From Vogesella margarita (GTDB taxonomy: Bacteria > Pseudomonadota > Gammaproteobacteria > Burkholderiales > Chromobacteriaceae): DNA of 64,000 nucleotides. Under the pieces are notes generated by a model. It worked only from the letters and a program-made list of their open reading frames with translations. It did not search any database and was not told where the DNA came from. Of the stretch, positions 48,680 through 56,527 are shown in pieces. Position 1 is the stretch's first letter; the number at the start of each line of letters is the position of its first letter. The stretch lies in the NCBI RefSeq assembly GCF_028548475.1, contig NZ_JAQQLE010000002.1, positions 124,001-188,000 on the forward strand, in the 5' to 3' direction. Both the position numbers and the translations under genes were made by a program.

Positions 48680-49504
48680 ATGGCCGGCCATTTCGCCCGT
48701 CCCCGCTTGCGCCGCCTGCTGACGGCGGCGCTGCTGTGGCTGGCGTTGCCGGCGCAGGCGGTGGAAATGGCGGCGATGCCGATACTGCAGGTAGCGCTGG
48801 GCGAGAACAAGCCGCCGTACATCATCGCCGACGAATCCCGCGGCATCGAGTACGAGCTGGTCAGCAGCGTGCTGCGCGCGGCCGGCTACCAGCCGAGAAT
48901 CCTGCTGCTGCCCAACCAGCGCGCGCAGCAGTCGCTGGCCGACGGCCGCATCGACGCGGCCATCTCCAATGACGGCCCGTTCGTGTCCGAGCCCTACATC
49001 GCCTACCGCAATATGGCGATCACGCTGTGCCAGCGCCACCTGCAGCTGAAACACATCGCCGAGCTGGGCCAGTACCGGGTGGCGGCCTTCCACAATGCGC
49101 AGCGCTTTCTCGGCGCCGAGTTCGCGGCGATGGCCAGGAGCAACCCCGAGTACGTCGAGTCGTCGCCGCAGCCCATCCTCAACAACCTGCTGTTCACCGG
49201 CCGCACCGACGTGGTGATCTCCGACCTGTACATCTTCCTGCACTTCGCGCAGCAGCCGGACGTGCCGCTGAACAACCGCCAGCCGCTGTGCACCCACGCG
49301 CTGTTCCCGCCGACGCAGTACGCGCTGTCGTTCCGCGATCCGCGCGTGCGCGACCGCTTCAACAAGGCGTTGCAGCAGCAGGCGCAGGCCGGGCTGTACC
49401 AGGCGCTGGCGCTACGCTACCGCCTGCCGGGGCAGAGCCAGCCGCTGTTCCGCCCGCAGCCGGCGGGCAGCGGTGCCTTGCGGCCAACCCTGGGCGCCGG
49501 CTGA
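48680..49504 (+). CDS. Periplasmic solute-binding protein (SBP_bac_3-like), orphan 3
   Basis: A 274-residue exported protein. Signal peptide about 1-27 (RRLLTAALLWLALPAQA); the mature part begins around MPILQVALGENKPPYIIADE. It continues with SRGIEYELVSSVLRAAGYQP, a standard opening for this family, and later LNNLLFTGRTDVVISDLYIF. It starts two bases after the metH stop, so it is cotranscribed with metH. It is a distant relative of the two binding proteins on the other side of metH. The C-terminus carries a repeat-derived LRPTL (near copy at 49481-49494). The ligand is unknown. Confidence 0.82.
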   Translation: MAGHFARPRLRRLLTAALLWLALPAQAVEMAAMPILQVALGENKPPYIIADESRGIEYELVSSVLRAAGYQPRILLLPNQRAQQSLADGRIDAAISNDGPFVSEPYIAYRNMAITLCQRHLQLKHIAELGQYRVAAFHNAQRFLGAEFAAMARSNPEYVESSPQPILNNLLFTGRTDVVISDLYIFLHFAQQPDVPLNNRQPLCTHALFPPTQYALSFRDPRVRDRFNKALQQQAQAGLYQALALRYRLPGQSQPLFRPQPAGSGALRPTLGAG

Positions 49505-49512
49505 GCCGCGCG

Positions 49513-49541
49513 GCGACAAGTCCCTGTTTCTGTAGCATAAT
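49513..49541 (+). promoter_or_regulatory. Candidate sigma-70 promoter for the SulP gene
   Basis: GCGACA (49513-49518), 17-base spacer, CATAAT (49536-49541): four and five matches to the consensus hexamers, about 108 bases before the start. Confidence 0.5.
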
Positions 49542-49648
49542 CGCTCCCTTTTTTCGCCAGCGTGCCGCGCCGTGCGCCGGCCGTCCAGCCTTCCCTTGCC
49601 TGTTTCTTTTGCCGCCGCCTGCCGGCGCATACCCTGTTGCGGAGTAGC

Positions 49649-51157
49649 GTGTTGACCAAAATGACCCCGTCGGCGATCAAGACCGACTTCTTCAGCGGCA
49701 TCACCGTGGCGCTGGCACTGGTGCCGGAGGCGATCGCCTTCGCGCTGGTCGCCCACGTCAGCCCGCTGACCGGGCTGTATGCCGCCTTTTTCCTGTGCCT
49801 GATCAGCGCCAGCTTCGGCGGCCGTCCAGGCATGATCTCCGGCGCCACCGGCGCGCTGGCGGTGGTGATGGTGTCCATCGTTACCCAGTACGGCGTGGAG
49901 TACCTGTACGCCAGCGTGGTGTTGATGGGCGTGCTGCAGCTGCTGTTCGGTGTGTTCAAGCTCGGCAAGTTCATCCGCATGGTGCCGCACTCGGTGATGC
50001 TGGGCTTCGTCAACGGCCTGGCGCTGGTGATGACGGTGGCGCAGGCCGGTCACTTCAAGAGCGGCGGCCAGTGGCTGCCGGCGCCGCAGCTGGCGGTGAT
50101 GGCGGCGCTGACGGTGCTGACCATGGCCATCATCTACCTGCTGCCGCGCCTCAGCCGCGCGCTGCCGGCGGCGCTGGTGGCGATCCTGATCGTGGCCGGC
50201 GTGGTGGCCGGTTTCGGTATCGACACCAAGACCGTCGGCGACATGGGTTCCATCGCCGGCGGCCTGCCGCAGTTCCACCTGCCGCAGGTGCCGCTGACGC
50301 TGGACACGCTCTACATCATCCTGCCGTACTCGCTGGTGCTGGCCGCCATCGGCCTGCTGGAATCGCTGCTGACGCTGAACCTGATCGACGACATCACCGA
50401 CAGCCGCGGCCAGCCCAACCGCGAGGCGCTGGCACAGGGCGGCGGCAACGTGGTGGCCGGCCTGTTCGCCACCATGGGCGGCTGCGTGCTGATCGGGCAG
50501 AGCATGATCAACATCAACAACGGTGCCCGCCACCGCCTGTCCGGCATCGTCGCCGCGCTGTTCCTGCTTGGCTTCATCCTGTTCCTGGCACCGTGGATCG
50601 AGCAGATCCCGCTGGCGGCGCTGGTCGGGCTGATGCTGGTGGTGTCGCAGAAGACCTTCGCCTGGGGCAGCCTGCAGGCGCTGCGCAGGATCCCGCGCCA
50701 GGACGCGATCATCGTGGTCGGCGTGACGCTGATCACCGTGCTAACCGATCTGGCGGTGGCGGTGCTGTGCGGCGTGGTGTTTGCCGCGCTGGTGTTCGCC
50801 TGGCAGCACGCCAAGACCATCCGCGTCACAACCCGCACCGACGCGCAGGGCTGGAAGGTGTACGAGCTGGAAGGCAGCCTGTTCTTCGCCTCGGCGGCCA
50901 ACTTCAGCGAGCTGTTCGCGCCGAAGAGCGACCCCGAGCACGTGGTGATCGAATTCCGCCGCGCGCGGGTGGTCGATCATTCGGCCGTCGAGGCCATCGA
51001 CGCGCTGGCCGCGCGCTACCAGCAGGCCGGCAAGACGCTGCACCTGCGTCATCTGAGCCCGGACTGCCTGGAGCTGCTGGACAAGGCCAAGGGCATGGTG
51101 GAGGTGAACCGGTTCGAGGACCCGCACTACCACATCGCCGACAACCGGCTGGGCTGA
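49649..51157 (+). CDS. SulP family anion transporter with C-terminal STAS domain
   Basis: Inner-membrane anion permease of about 502 residues. The start is one of GTG 49649, TTG 49652 or ATG 49661; GGAG at 49641-49644 fits the first two. Ten or more helices fill residues 8-390, with the family signature region VPEAIAFALVAHVSPLTGLY near the N-terminus and FGGRPGMISGATGALAVVMV. The STAS domain covers about 410-495 (YELEGSLFFASAANFSELF; VVDHSAVEAIDALAARYQQ). SulP proteins move sulfate, bicarbonate, chloride or dicarboxylates; the substrate here is unknown. A perfect terminator and a repeat palindrome follow. Confidence 0.92.
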   Translation: MLTKMTPSAIKTDFFSGITVALALVPEAIAFALVAHVSPLTGLYAAFFLCLISASFGGRPGMISGATGALAVVMVSIVTQYGVEYLYASVVLMGVLQLLFGVFKLGKFIRMVPHSVMLGFVNGLALVMTVAQAGHFKSGGQWLPAPQLAVMAALTVLTMAIIYLLPRLSRALPAALVAILIVAGVVAGFGIDTKTVGDMGSIAGGLPQFHLPQVPLTLDTLYIILPYSLVLAAIGLLESLLTLNLIDDITDSRGQPNREALAQGGGNVVAGLFATMGGCVLIGQSMININNGARHRLSGIVAALFLLGFILFLAPWIEQIPLAALVGLMLVVSQKTFAWGSLQALRRIPRQDAIIVVGVTLITVLTDLAVAVLCGVVFAALVFAWQHAKTIRVTTRTDAQGWKVYELEGSLFFASAANFSELFAPKSDPEHVVIEFRRARVVDHSAVEAIDALAARYQQAGKTLHLRHLSPDCLELLDKAKGMVEVNRFEDPHYHIADNRLG

Positions 51158-51173
51158 GGCCGTCGCCGCAAAG

Positions 51174-51207
51174 AAAAACCGCCACGTAGCAGCGTGGCGG
51201 TTTTTTT
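51174..51207. terminator. Bidirectional terminator between the SulP gene and thiE
   Basis: AAAAACCGCCACG (51174-51186), 6-base loop, CGTGGCGGTTTTT (51193-51205) plus further T residues: a perfect 13-bp stem. Confidence 0.95.
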
Positions 51208-51226
51208 GCGGCCAACGTTGGCCGCA
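51207..51226. repeat. Palindromic repeat after the SulP terminator
   Basis: TGCGGCCAACGTTGGCCGCA, sharing its first T with the terminator T tract, 16 bases from the thiE stop on the other strand. Confidence 0.95.
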
Positions 51227-51241
51227 TCAGGGCGGCGCGGC

Positions 51242-51856
51242 CTAGCGGTACAGCGCCGCCAGCGTGCGCGCCGCGGTGCCGGGGTCGGCCTGCTCGAACA
51301 GGCCGCCGATCACCGCGATGGCGTCGGCGCCGGCGGCGACCACCGCGCCGGCGTTGGCGGCGGTGATGCCGCCGATGGCGACGCGCGGCACGCCGAGGCT
51401 GGCGGCCTCGGCGAACAGTGACAGCGGCGCCGCCACCGCGCCGGGCTTGGTGGCGGACGGGAACACCGCACCGAAGGCGACGTAGCTGGCGCCGGCGGCC
51501 ACCGCCGCGCGTGCCAGCTCCAGGCTGTCGTAGCAGCTGGCGCCGACGATGGCGCCGGGGGCGAGCGCGGCGCGGGCGGCGGCGATGTCGGCGTCGTCGC
51601 GGCCAACGTGCACGCCGTCGGCGCCCACCGCGCGCGCCAGCTCGACGTCGTCGTTGACGATGAACAGCGCGTTGCGGCTGCGCGCCAGGCTGGCCAGGAT
51701 ATTGGCCTGCCACAGCCGGCGCACGGTGTCGCTGCCCTTGTTGCGGTATTGCAGGATGCGCGCGCCGCCGTCGAGCACGGCGCCGACCTGCTCGATCAGA
51801 CGTTCGCTGTCGTCGGTGTCGGGGGTGATCGCGTACAGGCCGTTAAACGTTTGCAT
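51242..51856 (-). CDS. thiE: Thiamine-phosphate synthase
   Basis: Joins hydroxymethylpyrimidine diphosphate and the thiazole phosphate to thiamine phosphate. It has 204 residues from MQTFNGLYAITPDTDDSERL, with AAGGAAC six bases upstream. Barrel motifs: ILQYRNKGSDTVRR, FIVNDDVELARAVGADGVHV with GRDD, GASCYDSLELARAA, and the phosphate loops YVAFGAVFPSATK and AIGGITAANAG. It overlaps the thiD end by 14 bases, so it is translated with thiD. Together they provide the pyrimidine half and the joining step of thiamine synthesis. Confidence 0.96.
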   Translation of the reverse strand: MQTFNGLYAITPDTDDSERLIEQVGAVLDGGARILQYRNKGSDTVRRLWQANILASLARSRNALFIVNDDVELARAVGADGVHVGRDDADIAAARAALAPGAIVGASCYDSLELARAAVAAGASYVAFGAVFPSATKPGAVAAPLSLFAEAASLGVPRVAIGGITAANAGAVVAAGADAIAVIGGLFEQADPGTAARTLAALYR

Positions 51857-52703
51857 CTTGTTCCTTGTCGGCATCGTCGTCGCCGGCGTCGTCGTTGGCC
51901 CAGAACAGACGGTCGGGAATGAACTGGCCCATGCCGGGGCGGAAGCCGTAGCGCAGCGCCTGCCAGGTGTAGTCCTGCGCCTCTTTCACCGCCTCCGGCA
52001 CCGCCAGCCCGCGCGCGACCAGCCCGGCGATGGCGGCGGCGAGGGTGCAGCCGGAACCATGGAAGCTGCCGTTGAGTCTAGGCCAGGTGTCGACGCGGAT
52101 TTCGCCGCCCAGGTCGTAGAGCCGGTTTTCCACGTCGCGCGACGGCTCGTGGGTGCCGGTGATGAACACGTAGTCGCAGCCCAGCCGCGTCAGGCGTTTG
52201 GCGCAGTCGGCCACGGTCAGCTCTTCCTCGTCGTCGGCATCGTTGGCCGCCAGTCGCCGCGCCTCGATGCTGTTGGGGGTCAGCACCGTCACCTGCGGCA
52301 GCAGCACGTCGCGCAGCACGTGGATCATGTCCTCGCGCGAGAGCTCGTCGCCGGCGCCGCTGGCCAGCACCGGGTCGTAGATCAGCGGGATGTCCGGGTA
52401 GTCGGCGACCAGTTCGGCGATGGCGACCGCGTTGTCGATGCTGCCTATCATGCCGACCTTGAACGCGGCCACCGGCATGTCTTCCAGCACCGCGCGCGCC
52501 TGGTCGAGCACCCATTCGTCGTCGATGACCATGAAGTCCTGCACGCCGCGGGTGTCCTGCACCGTGATGGCGGTGATCACCGACAGCGGATGGCAGCCCA
52601 TGCTGGCCAGGGTCAGGATGTCGGCCTGGATGCCGGCGCCGCTGGTGGGATCGGCCCCGGCCAGCGTCAGCACGATGGGCGGGAGAATGATGTCTTGGCT
52701 CAA
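51843..52703 (-). CDS. thiD: Hydroxymethylpyrimidine/phosphomethylpyrimidine kinase
   Basis: Phosphorylates the thiamine pyrimidine precursor twice. A ribokinase-fold protein of 286 residues: N-terminal VLTLAGADPTSGAGIQADIL (substrate pocket), KVGMIGS, YDPVLASGAGDEL, VLTPNSIEARRLA, and the anion hole SFHGSGCTLAAAIAG with the catalytic Cys. A 20-residue acidic C-terminal tail (DDAGDDDADKEQD) is unusual but fits the overlap with thiE. It diverges from the rubredoxin gene, an arrangement common in betaproteobacteria. Confidence 0.96.
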   Translation of the reverse strand: MSQDIILPPIVLTLAGADPTSGAGIQADILTLASMGCHPLSVITAITVQDTRGVQDFMVIDDEWVLDQARAVLEDMPVAAFKVGMIGSIDNAVAIAELVADYPDIPLIYDPVLASGAGDELSREDMIHVLRDVLLPQVTVLTPNSIEARRLAANDADDEEELTVADCAKRLTRLGCDYVFITGTHEPSRDVENRLYDLGGEIRVDTWPRLNGSFHGSGCTLAAAIAGLVARGLAVPEAVKEAQDYTWQALRYGFRPGMGQFIPDRLFWANDDAGDDDADKEQDANV

Positions 52704-52768
52704 GGCTTAACCTCTCTGGTCTCACAGGATTTACAATACGGATTTTAACCGAGCGAAGGCTTAACACT

Positions 52769-52933
52769 ATGCAAACCTGGATGTGTCTGATCTGCGGCTT
52801 TATCTACGACGAAGCGGCGGGTCGCCCGGAAGACGGCATCCCGCCCGGCACCAAGTGGGAAGACGTGCCGATGAACTGGACCTGCCCGGATTGCGACGCG
52901 CGTAAAGACGATTTCGAGATGATGGCGTTCTGA
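52769..52933 (+). CDS. Rubredoxin
   Basis: A 54-residue iron protein for single-electron transfer: MQTWMCLICGFIYDEAAGRP with the first Cys pair (CLIC), and WTCPDCDARKDDFEMM with the second (CPDC). Together these are the four cysteine ligands of one iron. GIPPGTKWEDVP in between is the family core. It starts at 52769 and ends at 52933. It diverges from thiD and is followed by an M48 protease gene 28 bases later. Its redox partner is unknown. Confidence 0.96.
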   Translation: MQTWMCLICGFIYDEAAGRPEDGIPPGTKWEDVPMNWTCPDCDARKDDFEMMAF

Positions 52934-52961
52934 GTGACGCCACGGCAAGAGGAAGATGAAC

Positions 52962-53777
52962 ATGGCTAACTGGCTGACCCGTACCGGATGTGTCCTGATG
53001 CTTAGCGCGGCCGTCGCCGGCTGCGTCAATACCACCGCCACCGGCGCCGTGGGCGCCAGCCGCAAGCAGCTGATGCTGCTGTCGCCGCAGGAAGTGGAGC
53101 AGGCCTCCGCGCAGTCCTATGTGCAGGAAGTGGGCAAGGCGCGCAGCGCCGGCAAGCTCAATACCGACGCCGCGTTGACCGCCCGCGTGCGCAACGTGTC
53201 GCAACGCCTGATCGCGCAAGTGCCGGTGTTCCGCGCCGACGCGCGCAACTGGAAGTGGGAAGTGAACGTCACCCAGTCCGACGAGCTGAACGCCTACGCG
53301 ATGGCCGGCGGCAAGATCATGGTCTACAGCGGCATCGTCAACCGCCTGCGCCTGAGCGACGACGAGATGGCGGCCATCATCGGCCACGAGATCTCGCACG
53401 CGCTGCGCGAACACTCGCGCGAAACCATGAGCCAGGCCTACGCGCAGCAGATGGGCCTCGGCATCGTCGGCCAGCTCGCCGGCCTGTCGCAAGGCTCGAT
53501 GGAACTGGCGGCGATCGCCACCGACGTGGCGCTGACCAAGCCCAACAGCCGCACCATGGAATCCGAGGCCGACGTCATCGGCCTGGAGCTGATGGCGCGC
53601 GCCGGCTACAACCCGAACGCGTCGGTGACGCTGTGGCAGAAGATGATGCAGAACGGTGCCGGCACCGGCCCGAGCTTCCTGTCCACCCACCCGTCCGGCC
53701 CGGCGCGCATCGACGAGCTGCAACGCCTGATCCCGCGCGTGATGCCGCTGTACAACGCCGCCCGCAAGGCGCGCTGA
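52962..53777 (+). CDS. M48 family lipoprotein metalloprotease (LoiP/BepA-like)
   Basis: A 271-residue membrane-anchored zinc protease. The lipobox LSAAVAGC has lipidated Cys21, and the sorting position after Cys is Val. Zinc motif HEISH with His142, Glu143, His146; the third ligand is the Glu in SRTMESEADVIGLELMARA. The segments SDELNAYAMAGGKIMVYSG and FLSTHPSGPARIDEL match E. coli LoiP/YggG-type proteases, which trim outer-membrane proteins. AGAGGAAG precedes two ATGs (52956, 52962); the second is better spaced. It is followed by yjbR, hemJ and other small genes with tiny gaps. Confidence 0.93.
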   Translation: MANWLTRTGCVLMLSAAVAGCVNTTATGAVGASRKQLMLLSPQEVEQASAQSYVQEVGKARSAGKLNTDAALTARVRNVSQRLIAQVPVFRADARNWKWEVNVTQSDELNAYAMAGGKIMVYSGIVNRLRLSDDEMAAIIGHEISHALREHSRETMSQAYAQQMGLGIVGQLAGLSQGSMELAAIATDVALTKPNSRTMESEADVIGLELMARAGYNPNASVTLWQKMMQNGAGTGPSFLSTHPSGPARIDELQRLIPRVMPLYNAARKAR

Positions 53778-53780
53778 GCG

Positions 53781-54137
53781 ATGCCATCCTCGCTTGATGC
53801 CGCGCTGCTGCAACAGCTGGAGCGGCACGCGCTGGCGCTGCCCGGCGTGGTGCTCGACATCAAGTGGGGCGGCGTGCGCGTGCTGCAGATCGAGGGCAAG
53901 ATGTTCGCCACCTTCCACGACGGCGGCGTCGCGTTCAAGGTCGACGCCGACGACTTCCTCGCGCTGTGCGACCTGCCCGGCGTCACCCCGGCGCCCTACC
54001 TCGCCCGCGCCCGCTGGATCAAACTGCACACGCTGCAGAGCTTCAGCGTGGCGCAGATCGAGGCAAGGTTGGCCGCAGCGCGCCTCATCGTGCTTTCCCG
54101 GCTGTCAAAAGCCCTACGCGCGCAATACGGACTCTGA
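53781..54137 (+). CDS. MmcQ/YjbR family protein
   Basis: A 118-residue protein of the YjbR/MmcQ family (double-wing fold, possible DNA or ligand binding; function unknown). Family features are LERHALALPGVVLDIKWGGV, the MFATFHDGGVAFKVDADDF strand region, and PGVTPAPYLARARWIKL with the conserved W. An exact repeat copy (54065-54077) codes for EARLAAAR close to the C-terminus. It is three bases after the M48 gene and abuts hemJ directly, so it is part of one operon. Confidence 0.88.
   Translation: MPSSLDAALLQQLERHALALPGVVLDIKWGGVRVLQIEGKMFATFHDGGVAFKVDADDFLALCDLPGVTPAPYLARARWIKLHTLQSFSVAQIEARLAAARLIVLSRLSKALRAQYGL
54065..54077 (+). repeat. Exact 13-mer repeat copy inside the yjbR-like gene
   Basis: AAGGTTGGCCGCA, read as RLAA in a C-terminal helix. 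Confidence 0.85.
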
Positions 54138-54554
54138 ATGACCTACCTCTACATCAAGGCCTTCCACCTGTTCTTCGTGGTCTCCTGGTTCGCCGGCCTG
54201 TTCTACCTGCCGCGGCTGTATGTCAACCTGGCGTTGGCCGAGCCGGGCAAGGAGTACGACCGCCTGCTGCTGATGGCGTACAAGCTGTTCCGCTTCATGA
54301 CACCGCTGGCCGTGCTGGCGCTGGTGTTCGGCCTGGTGCTGTGGCTGGGCTACGGCGTCAGCGGCGGCTGGCTGCACGCCAAACTGGCGCTGGTCGCGGT
54401 GCTGGTCGGCTACCACGGCTACTGCTACCGGCTGCTGCAGGATTTCGTGCAGCAGCGCAATCGCCGGAGCCACGTCTGGTTCCGTTTCTTCAACGAAGTA
54501 CCGGTACTGCTGCTGCTGGCAGTGCTGATCCTGGTGGTGGTGAAACCGTTTTGA
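54138..54554 (+). CDS. hemJ: HemJ-type protoporphyrinogen IX oxidase
   Basis: Inner-membrane protein of 138 residues with four helices. The N-terminus YIKAFHLFFVVSWFAGLFYLP and PRLYVNL is the HemJ signature, including the conserved His and the Y-L-P-R motif thought to bind haem. The middle has LAVLALVFGLVLWLGYG, and the C-terminus has VWFRFFNEVPVLLLL. HemJ converts protoporphyrinogen IX to protoporphyrin IX in organisms without HemG or HemY. It starts on the base after the yjbR stop. Other haem genes (hemA, hemL) lie elsewhere in the window, not adjacent. Confidence 0.88.
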   Translation: MTYLYIKAFHLFFVVSWFAGLFYLPRLYVNLALAEPGKEYDRLLLMAYKLFRFMTPLAVLALVFGLVLWLGYGVSGGWLHAKLALVAVLVGYHGYCYRLLQDFVQQRNRRSHVWFRFFNEVPVLLLLAVLILVVVKPF

Positions 54555-54955
54555 TCAAGCTCCTGCTCCCCCTCGCGCTGGCCGCGCTGCTCACCGGCTG
54601 CCAGCAAGACTGCGACGGCCACGTCTACATCCTGGCCCAGGGCCTGGCCGCCGGCGACAGCGTGCCCGGCAAGATGACCCCGGCCCAGCTGCCGGCCGGC
54701 TTCCCGCGCAACCAGCTGTCGTCCGACGGCTCCTACGCCGGCCGCAAGGCCTACTGCAACGTCACCGCCGCGCGCAGCGACTATGTCGACAGCGCCCGCG
54801 CCGGCCGCATCGCCGTCCCCGGCGCCTGGTCGGTGTGGCAGACCGACGCGCGCTGGCCGGACGACGTGCACCCCTATCGCCCCGCGGACTGGCGCCTGAA
54901 AGCGCCGGCCCGTCTCGTCAAGGAAATGGAAAAACACAATGGCAGTGGAAATTGA
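54551..54955 (+). CDS. Small lipoprotein, unknown, TTG start overlapping hemJ
   Basis: A protein of 134 residues starting with TTG at 54551, overlapping the hemJ stop (TTGA). The N-terminus is IKLLLPLALAALLTGCQQD, with a clear lipobox LLTGC. The mature part contains two further cysteines (DCDGHVYILAQ, KAYCNVTAARSDY) and ends with a basic, W- and P-rich segment. No recognised family. The end overlaps the start of the CYTH gene by 17 bases. A rare start codon and double overlaps imply tight translational coupling. Confidence 0.75.
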   Translation: MIKLLLPLALAALLTGCQQDCDGHVYILAQGLAAGDSVPGKMTPAQLPAGFPRNQLSSDGSYAGRKAYCNVTAARSDYVDSARAGRIAVPGAWSVWQTDARWPDDVHPYRPADWRLKAPARLVKEMEKHNGSGN

Positions 54956-55400
54956 ACGTCGCTTCAAGGTAAACGGTGACGCCTGGCGCGGTCTGGCCGA
55001 GGGCGTGCGTTACCGCCAGGGCTATTTGTCGGTGGAAAAGGAACGCACCGTGCGCGTGCGCGTGGTCGGCGACCAAGCGTGGCTGACGCTGAAGGGCCAG
55101 ATCAGCGACATCAGCCGCCACGAGTTCGAATACCTGATCCCGGTGGCGGAGGCGCAGACCATCATGGACGCGATGTGTCCGATGGTGGTGGACAAGCTGC
55201 GCTACCGCATTAGCTTCGGCGGCTTTGTGTGGGAGGTGGACGAGTTCTTCGGCGCCAACGCCGGCCTCGTGCTGGCCGAGATCGAGCTGCCGTCGGAAGA
55301 CACCGCCTTCGACAAGCCGGACTGGATCGGCGAGGAGGTGACCTTCGACGGGCGCTTTACCAATGCTTATTTGTCGAAGAATCCGTTTGGGTCGTGGTGA
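54939..55400 (+). CDS. CYTH domain protein (inorganic triphosphatase/adenylate cyclase-like)
   Basis: A 153-residue single CYTH domain. The tunnel signature is E-x-E-R (MAVEIERRFKV); relatives often have E-x-E-x-K. It is followed by YRQGYLSVEKERTVRVRVVG and WLTLKGQ, then RHEFEYLIPVAEA, LRYRISFGGFVWEVDEFFG, and LVLAEIELPSEDT. These supply the acidic and basic residues binding metal and triphosphate. The closest characterised kind is the Nitrosomonas short CYTH triphosphatase hydrolysing tripolyphosphate. It is the last gene of the M48-yjbR-hemJ-lipoprotein-CYTH unit. A repeat-terminator module follows. Confidence 0.92.
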   Translation: MAVEIERRFKVNGDAWRGLAEGVRYRQGYLSVEKERTVRVRVVGDQAWLTLKGQISDISRHEFEYLIPVAEAQTIMDAMCPMVVDKLRYRISFGGFVWEVDEFFGANAGLVLAEIELPSEDTAFDKPDWIGEEVTFDGRFTNAYLSKNPFGSW

Positions 55401-55410
55401 GCGGCTGAGG

Positions 55411-55472
55411 TGGCGGCCTAGGTTGGCCGCAAGGTGAGATGGACAAGGGCAGGCCGGATGGCTTGCCTTTTT
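55411..55472. repeat. Dispersed module: repeat variant plus terminator, copy 2
   Basis: TAGGTTGGCCGCA (55419-55431), then a terminator stem AAGGGCAGGCC / GGCTTGCCTTT (two G-U pairs) with TTTC. It is homologous to 34355-34416 along its length and acts as terminator of the CYTH operon. Confidence 0.85.
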
Positions 55473-55562
55473 CTTATTTGAGAATGCGGCAAGCCGAGCA
55501 TTTGCGGCACTTAATTGAAAGAAGGGGAAATGGTGTCCTGTGTTTCAGGGGATCCGTCCATT

Positions 55563-56054
55563 TCAATTCAGATCCCACCTGACACTCAGCGTGCCAATAT
55601 ATTTTGCCCTGTAGTCTTGGTCACTTAACTGGGCGGGTGCAAGGCCCATTTCGATCGCCAGATTTGAACGGGCAATGTAGACAAAAGGCAATCCAATTGT
55701 TCTATTGTGTCGGCCAGTAGACTGGCCGGCCATGAAGCCGACGCCGAGTCGCCATTCAGGATGAGAGAGAGCCCAGTCCTGTCGCAGGCCTAGGCCGAAA
55801 AAGTTGGCCTGATCCCCGTAAGAGTCCCTGTAGTGTCCTAAGCGGGCAAATATCTTTCCCCAGTTGTCTGTTTGTTTTGCAACTTCAAGACCAAGACCTG
55901 GGTTGAATTCGCGATATTCACAATTGTAGCGGCTTTGGTCGCAGCCCCAATGGCGCGAGGCCCCGAAAAAGAGCAATGCGGTGTCTGCGTACAGTGGCAA
56001 GCTGAACCCGGTGGCGCAGAGTAGCAGCAGAAATTTTCTGGTATAGGCACACAT
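55563..56054 (-). CDS. Exported beta-barrel-like protein, unknown (lower GC)
   Basis: A 163-residue protein with a signal peptide (RKFLLLLCATGFSLPLYA-DT). The mature part alternates hydrophobic and polar residues with many aromatic and glycine residues: WGKIFARLGHYRDSYGDQAN, FFGLGLRQDWALS, WRLGVGFMAGQSTGRHNRTI, and a terminal YIGTLSVRWDLN. Such a C-terminal strand is typical of outer-membrane barrels, and the sequence resembles small acyloxyacyl hydrolase/PagL-like or MipA-type barrels only loosely. Base composition is clearly less GC-rich than all neighbours, suggesting acquisition. It stands alone. Confidence 0.7.
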   Translation of the reverse strand: MCAYTRKFLLLLCATGFSLPLYADTALLFFGASRHWGCDQSRYNCEYREFNPGLGLEVAKQTDNWGKIFARLGHYRDSYGDQANFFGLGLRQDWALSHPEWRLGVGFMAGQSTGRHNRTIGLPFVYIARSNLAIEMGLAPAQLSDQDYRAKYIGTLSVRWDLN

Positions 56055-56527
56055 GGTATGACTCCTGCGGGAGGGGACATGCTTGCATTACTGCCGTTAT
56101 GGATGAGTGCCGTTTGAAGTACAAGTAAAAACTGAAGAAACCATATTTGATAGGCTATTGGCATGAATTGCAGTCGACCTGGTCGTCGCAGCAACCGGAA
56201 ACGGCCCGTTGTTACTCAACATGACTGCATGAGCAAGTGCGCCTTCTGGTGGGGCGGGCTAGGTGTTGCCGGTGAGGTCCAAGGTGCATGCAATGGCTAG
56301 TCGAGGTTGGCCTCAATCCTTGCCCAGCTTGCGGCCGACCTTGTCTTCGGCTTGTTAACCATATGGTGCTGGCCTGCACGTTTTGCTTGCGGAAGCAGGC
56401 TCGGCGTCAAACCAGAAGGCTCTACTGCAATTGCATGGTGAAAGACAGATTTTTGCCTGCGTGGCATTTGTATTTGCGCTGCGGCTGGTCATTACTGTGA
56501 AGGGGACACTTCACGGGGGCTTGCATC
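56055..56527. other. Intergenic stretch, lower GC, with degenerate repeats
   Basis: 473 bases with no supported gene. Short open frames show no family features. A degenerate repeat pair (around 56304-56314 and 56330-56344) is present, like the inverted pairs elsewhere but with several changes. Otherwise nothing recognisable; it presumably holds the promoters of both flanking genes. Confidence 0.65.

Noticed and set aside
56288-56500. A 70-codon open frame with several Cys residues before the metzincin-like gene
   Set aside because: It crosses a degenerate repeat pair and has no ribosome binding site or family.
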